A stretch of 47,155 nt of DNA. Origin: Glaciecola sp034112105 (GTDB lineage Bacteria > Pseudomonadota > Gammaproteobacteria > Enterobacterales > Alteromonadaceae). The translations under genes and the position numbers were made by a program. This document shows, one piece after another, positions 43,612-47,155 of the stretch (within the stretch, counting starts at the first letter, position 1; each line of letters opens with the position of its first letter). The notes beneath the pieces are model-generated. The model saw only the letters and a program-made list of their open reading frames with translations. It was not told where the DNA came from and ran no database searches. The stretch is from positions 1 through 47,155 of the forward strand of contig JAWUVZ010000087.1 of assembly GCA_034112105.1 (NCBI GenBank), read 5' to 3'.

Positions 43612-43642
43612 GCGCACTATTGTTGAAAATCGCGCGCACTAT
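43612..43642. repeat. Direct repeat GCGCACTAT in the ybiT-yehS divergent region
   Basis: Two identical 9-mers at 43612-43620 and 43634-43642, 22 bp apart (two helical turns), between divergent genes. A possible regulator site; no known consensus was matched. Confidence 0.35.
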
Positions 43643-43778
43643 ACATGATTATTGCTTTTTATTAAACCTTCAATAACGGATGAATGGCTTTCATTTAGGC
43701 AGTTTAAGGCTGATAAGCGCTATAAAGTTGATAACCCTTAGTATATACTCGTTTGTTCAATTTCGTGACAAGTAAATT

Positions 43779-44288
43779 ATGATCCACAATGACGTCCTAC
43801 GCCGCTTACGTTTCGCCCTAAAACTTAACGATGGTTCCGCTATAGACCTATTCAAGTTGGCAAGTTATGACATGGAAACCGAATATTTACAGCGGATCAT
43901 GAAAAAAGAAGAAGAGCCTGGCTTTATTCTTTGCCGCGACAAAATCATCTCTCTATTTTTAGACGGTTTGATTATTAAAAGGCGCGGCAAGCAAGACGGG
44001 GTTGAACCTCAAGTATTAAAGGGTGATGAGCGTATAACGAATAACGAAATACTGCGTAAAATTAGAATTGCAATGTCTTATCGCGATGACGATATGATTG
44101 AAGTGCTTAAATACGCCAATTTTCGTTTCAGTAAAGGCGAACTATCGGCGCTATTTCGCAAACCTGATCACCGCAGCTACAAGGCTTGTGGAGACCAGCT
44201 TCTCAGAAACTTTCTACAAGGCATGGTTAAAAAATACCGACCTGATGCGAAAAAGAATGAAGCTCCAACATTTACCGCAAAGAAGTAA
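43779..44288 (+). CDS. yehS: YehS-like DUF1456 protein
   Basis: 169 aa, cytoplasmic, two copies of the DUF1456 unit: NDVLRRLRFALKLNDGSAID (about 4-23) and NNEILRKIRIAMSYRDDDMI (about 88-107), each followed by a helix-rich segment ending in CRDKIISLFLDGLI or CGDQLLRNFLQGMV. The same internal duplication is present in E. coli YehS. Function unknown. The gene is divergent from ybiT and monocistronic. Confidence 0.9.
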   Translation: MIHNDVLRRLRFALKLNDGSAIDLFKLASYDMETEYLQRIMKKEEEPGFILCRDKIISLFLDGLIIKRRGKQDGVEPQVLKGDERITNNEILRKIRIAMSYRDDDMIEVLKYANFRFSKGELSALFRKPDHRSYKACGDQLLRNFLQGMVKKYRPDAKKNEAPTFTAKK

Positions 44289-44511
44289 TTAGTCTATTTT
44301 GATAAGCGCTATGTTTGTGTTTACTATTGAGCCAAAAAATACGCACATTCAATTTCTGTGCAGTAGTGATGCTTTAATGATTTTTGTCTAATTGCAGATT
44401 TTGGGTTATTTCACCTTGAGGTGTGGCGCCAATCATAAAATTCTAATGGAAACGGTCCTTCAATAATGTATTGGATAAGGCGCAAAACTCCCCAAACGCA
44501 TGTTTTTCGCT

Positions 44512-44538
44512 AAGCCTTAAATTAATAATTTAAGGCTT
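44512..44538. repeat. Perfect 27-nt palindrome over the serine hydrolase stop codon
   Basis: AAGCCTTAAATTA, one central base, and the exact complement. It contains the TAA stop of the hydrolase gene. It can fold as a hairpin but lacks a T-tract, so it may be a weak terminator or an mRNA 3'-end stabiliser. Confidence 0.6.
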
Positions 44539-45810
44539 TATACCCAGGGCTATCTTAATCACTGCATCAAGTTCTTCCCAATCCTTAAGACCGTTTGTTG
44601 GTCTTAACTGCGTAAGATAAACAACAATGACTCCGTCCTCAGGTCGAACATAATATTTTGAATTATAGGCTCCACCCCATTCGTATTGGATTGTTCTGCC
44701 TTTTAAATCACCTTCCTTACCCATTGTTAACGCAAAACCATAACCAAAAGCATCGATCCGATCCCATGGCATATCAATGTAAGGTATTTGATCACTGGTC
44801 ATGAGAACTACAGAAGATGGTGATAATATTTTGGTACCGTTCAAAGTGCCTTGATTCAGTAACATTGAGAGTAATTTTGTATAATCACTAGCGGTTGAGA
44901 CTAGCCCAGCGCCACCCGAGTATGCTTTCATCGGACCATCAATATAATGACCTTGGCTAACCATAAAAGCCTCTGTGTTATCGGTATCATTTGCTCTTTT
45001 TATATTGCTAGCAGTAGCATTATAGACAGCTGCAAGGCGACCTACTTTACTTTTCGGTATATAAAAATGTGTGTCAATCATCCCCAATGGCCCCGTAATT
45101 TCAGTCTCCAAAAAATCTTTCAAACTGTTTCCTGAGATGATCTCAATTATGACACCGAGTAGATCTGTATTGTAACCATATATGAACGCTGAACCAGGTT
45201 GACCATGTTGAGGTAATGTTGTGATCGGAGCCAACGCTTCCTTCATGCTCTGATCTTTATCAGCAAAGTACCAACCGTAAAGACCGATGTCCTTCCATTT
45301 ATCTTCATTTTCACCCATCCCATAGCTTATGCCAGAAGAGTGGGTAAGAAGATCATGAATTGTGATTTCACGAACTGCAGGTGCCGACGAGAGAGACTTG
45401 TCTTCGTTTACGACTAATACTGTAGTACTTTTAAAGGAAGGAATATATTTGGAGACAGGATCTGATAAATTTAATAGTCCACGCTCTTTTAAGATCATGA
45501 CGCCAACAGATGTTAGTGCTTTTGTTTGAGACGCAATGCGAAAAAGACTATCAAGTTTCATTTCTCGTTTTGCTTCAATATCTTGTTTACCAGCGGCAAA
45601 ATGTAAGACTTCCTTACCATCTTTCATTACAATAATGACGCCTCCGGCAAGTTTATTTGTTTCCACATATGCATTTAAAATACTCTTTGTTGCCGTGAAG
45701 TTATAATCTTTAGCGTATAGAGCCGGATTAAAAAAGAGTAAGGCTAACAAAGCGATACTCTTTATTTTATTACTGTAAGTAATCTGAATTTTTTTCGACG
45801 TCATAGCCAT
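44530..45810 (-). CDS. Exported serine beta-lactamase-like hydrolase
   Basis: 426 aa of the class C beta-lactamase/esterase fold, exported by a signal peptide (about 17-33, LLALLFFNPALYA). The nucleophile motif S94-Q-T-K97 is in FRIASQTKALTSVG; the tyrosine motif YGYN is at 211-214 in FIYGYNTDLLG; and GGAYNSKYYV near the end stands where the KTG-like box would be. Proteins of this kind are usually esterases or peptidases and rarely true beta-lactamases. ATG 45810 has AGG five bases upstream and is preferred over GTG 45816. A single gene. Confidence 0.88.
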   Translation of the reverse strand: MAMTSKKIQITYSNKIKSIALLALLFFNPALYAKDYNFTATKSILNAYVETNKLAGGVIIVMKDGKEVLHFAAGKQDIEAKREMKLDSLFRIASQTKALTSVGVMILKERGLLNLSDPVSKYIPSFKSTTVLVVNEDKSLSSAPAVREITIHDLLTHSSGISYGMGENEDKWKDIGLYGWYFADKDQSMKEALAPITTLPQHGQPGSAFIYGYNTDLLGVIIEIISGNSLKDFLETEITGPLGMIDTHFYIPKSKVGRLAAVYNATASNIKRANDTDNTEAFMVSQGHYIDGPMKAYSGGAGLVSTASDYTKLLSMLLNQGTLNGTKILSPSSVVLMTSDQIPYIDMPWDRIDAFGYGFALTMGKEGDLKGRTIQYEWGGAYNSKYYVRPEDGVIVVYLTQLRPTNGLKDWEELDAVIKIALGIKP

Positions 45811-46289
45811 CTTCACCTGTTAGCTTTTAGAATCTATATTACAAAATCAGCCGCATTAAACAACTTCATTTTGCTTCCGTCATAATTGCATCAAGCCCGT
45901 TTTAGCGAACGCATTTATTGTTTATATTAGCGCTAATTTTATGAGAACTTAAAAATAGCACTTAGAATAGAATGTTAATCATGACGGAAGGACAACACAT
46001 ACCAACCCATTTTTCAAGATTGAAAATAATGAAAGACGTCATTCATTCAGAGGAACGTGCAGTTAATCTCACTGTTTCGCTGTTTAAGAGGCCCTTTGAT
46101 GCTCAACTCGCCATAAGTCTTCCTCCGCAGCAAATACAGGGATATTCTCGTAAATACTAGGCGTTATAAAAGCGGACTTTGGGTTCATCGATTGGCGGTT
46201 GTGGTTATGCTGATAAGTGACCACGTTTACATTCACCAATATTGACTCAATGGCGTTATCCTCAGCTTAAACCGATGATGATTCGGTCT
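45811..46289. other. Intergenic region, nothing recognised
   Basis: 479 bases. A 62-codon plus-strand frame (45972-46160) has no ribosome site and no recognisable content. A 10-bp inverted repeat CTTCCGTCAT/ATGACGGAAG (45874-45883 and 45981-45990) spans about 100 bp. It must contain the promoter of the serine hydrolase. Confidence 0.4.
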
Positions 46290-47155
46290 CTAATTACTTG
46301 ATAAGACAACTTGATGAACGCGAATATTGTCTATTTCAGCAATGCGAATTTCATCGCTAATTTGCTTACCGACAATCCCCTTCGCTATAGCATTTTTAAC
46401 TATTTGCTTTGCATCAAGCCTTTGTAAAGAGCGTAAATATGATTTCGCAATATCAACTTGAGGGTAAGGATTATTCACCATTGTGGGCCCTCGGCCCTGC
46501 GCGTCACAAAGACACGCATTTAAGAATTGTAAAAAGCGATCTTCATTTTTAACGGCATTCATATTATCAAGCAAAAATGTATGTATATTTTCAGGTGTGA
46601 GCTCTCTAATTCTATGACACTGAGTATGATTTTCACTCATCAGCTTAGCTATTTCAGTGAGTTTCTTCGGTATTTTTAAACGCTGAGAAAAAGCTTCTAT
46701 GACCTCAATTCCAAGCTGTTCGTGTTGATATAAATTCCCATATTTGTCGAAGGCTACTGGCTTACCAAAGTCATGCGTTAGTGCCGCAAACCGAGTAGGT
46801 AAATCAAAATTTAAATCGGCAGCGCGCTGCACAACTAACATCGTGTGAACAAACACATCACCCTCTGGATGATGCTTAGCGGGTTGAGGGACGCCTCGCA
46901 TATTTGCCAACTCAGGAAAAATATCAAAATCTATCAACGTTTCGAAAAACAAATGCGGATACGGTTCCATTAGTGCACGTTCAGTTTCTTTATATACTCG
47001 CTCTGCGACTAAGTGAGTTAGTTCACCGTGGTTATGCATGTCACGCATCAGCTGCTTAGTTGACTCATGAATATGCCATTGTGGTCCTAAACGAGCATAA
47101 AATCTAGCGACTCTTAATACTCTAACTGGGTCTTCCGCAAAGGCGTCCGTGGTAT
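46290..47155 (-). CDS. cca: CCA tRNA nucleotidyltransferase, C-terminal part (partial)
   Basis: Adds or repairs the 3' CCA of tRNAs; the gammaproteobacterial type also has a C-terminal HD phosphohydrolase domain. The frame enters from the window edge with DAFAEDPVRVLRVARFYARL, the usual motif at the end of the head domain, then HGELTHLVAERVYKETERAL and the HD domain HHPEGDVFVHTMLVVQRA and ALTHDFGKP. An internal Met at 47048 is not the start; the frame is open to 47155. The end of the gene is at TAG 46290. The first 180 or so codons lie outside. Confidence 0.95.
   Translation of the reverse strand, partial: TTDAFAEDPVRVLRVARFYARLGPQWHIHESTKQLMRDMHNHGELTHLVAERVYKETERALMEPYPHLFFETLIDFDIFPELANMRGVPQPAKHHPEGDVFVHTMLVVQRAADLNFDLPTRFAALTHDFGKPVAFDKYGNLYQHEQLGIEVIEAFSQRLKIPKKLTEIAKLMSENHTQCHRIRELTPENIHTFLLDNMNAVKNEDRFLQFLNACLCDAQGRGPTMVNNPYPQVDIAKSYLRSLQRLDAKQIVKNAIAKGIVGKQISDEIRIAEIDNIRVHQVVLSSN

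Noticed and set aside
45874..45990. 10-bp inverted repeat as the ends of a small mobile element
   Set aside because: Single short match over about 100 bp, no target duplication; could be chance.
45972..46160. 62-codon plus-strand frame upstream of the serine hydrolase
   Set aside because: No ribosome site, no span or signal, no recognisable sequence; kept only as a note in the intergenic entry.

Overview
This 47 kb AT-rich window reads as the chromosome of a marine-type gammaproteobacterium, most likely Alteromonadales. The reasons are RecC, a multifunctional Cca with an HD domain, quinone-linked Dld, YbiT, YehS, an all-alpha dimeric dUTPase, and a short gammaproteobacterial RNase J-like enzyme. 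Several genes start with TTG (recC, ybiT, apbE, the large kinase gene). All assignments come from reading the sequence; no database search was possible.

Layout. 1-9.6 kb is mostly housekeeping: recC (partial), a candidate 26-residue membrane peptide with its own terminator, dUTPase, a long-chain acyl-CoA ligase with two FadR-like boxes upstream, dld, an RNase J-like gene that seems to start at ATT, and a DUF4397 lipoprotein gene cut by two in-frame TAA codons. 9.7-14.5 kb is one + strand operon: a response regulator and QseC-like kinase, then a cupredoxin, an FTR1-like permease, an outer-membrane protein and a DUF1624 protein. A PmrA/QseB-type box lies in front of it, which suggests ferric-iron or metal control. 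14.5-15.9 kb is a decay zone with remnants of a DUF805 gene and a molybdopterin-oxidoreductase/cytochrome c gene. 15.96-18.95 kb is a redox operon (TlpA-like thioredoxin, DUF4266 lipoprotein, DUF3570 outer-membrane protein, ApbE). A similar PmrA-type box precedes it, and the DUF3570 protein carries a flavinylation-like motif.

20.7-34.4 kb, all on the minus strand, is the most unusual part. It encodes an ExbD-like protein, a single-span protein, a transmembrane Ser/Thr kinase with PEGA and FGE-sulfatase domains, a transmembrane FHA protein, two soluble unknowns, a membrane protein with a degenerate Lon-protease-like domain, a lipoprotein, two periplasmic coiled-coil proteins, a MotA/ExbB-like channel and two more anchored envelope proteins. 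I know no described system with this composition. I read it as a kinase/FHA-controlled, probably proton-driven envelope machine.

34.5-47.2 kb returns to a more usual mix: an S9 peptidase; an ABC exporter whose permease is fused to an M1 aminopeptidase, with a DUF2177 protein; ybiT; yehS; a serine beta-lactamase-like hydrolase; and the 3' part of cca, running off the window. No rRNA, tRNA, CRISPR array or intact insertion sequence was seen.
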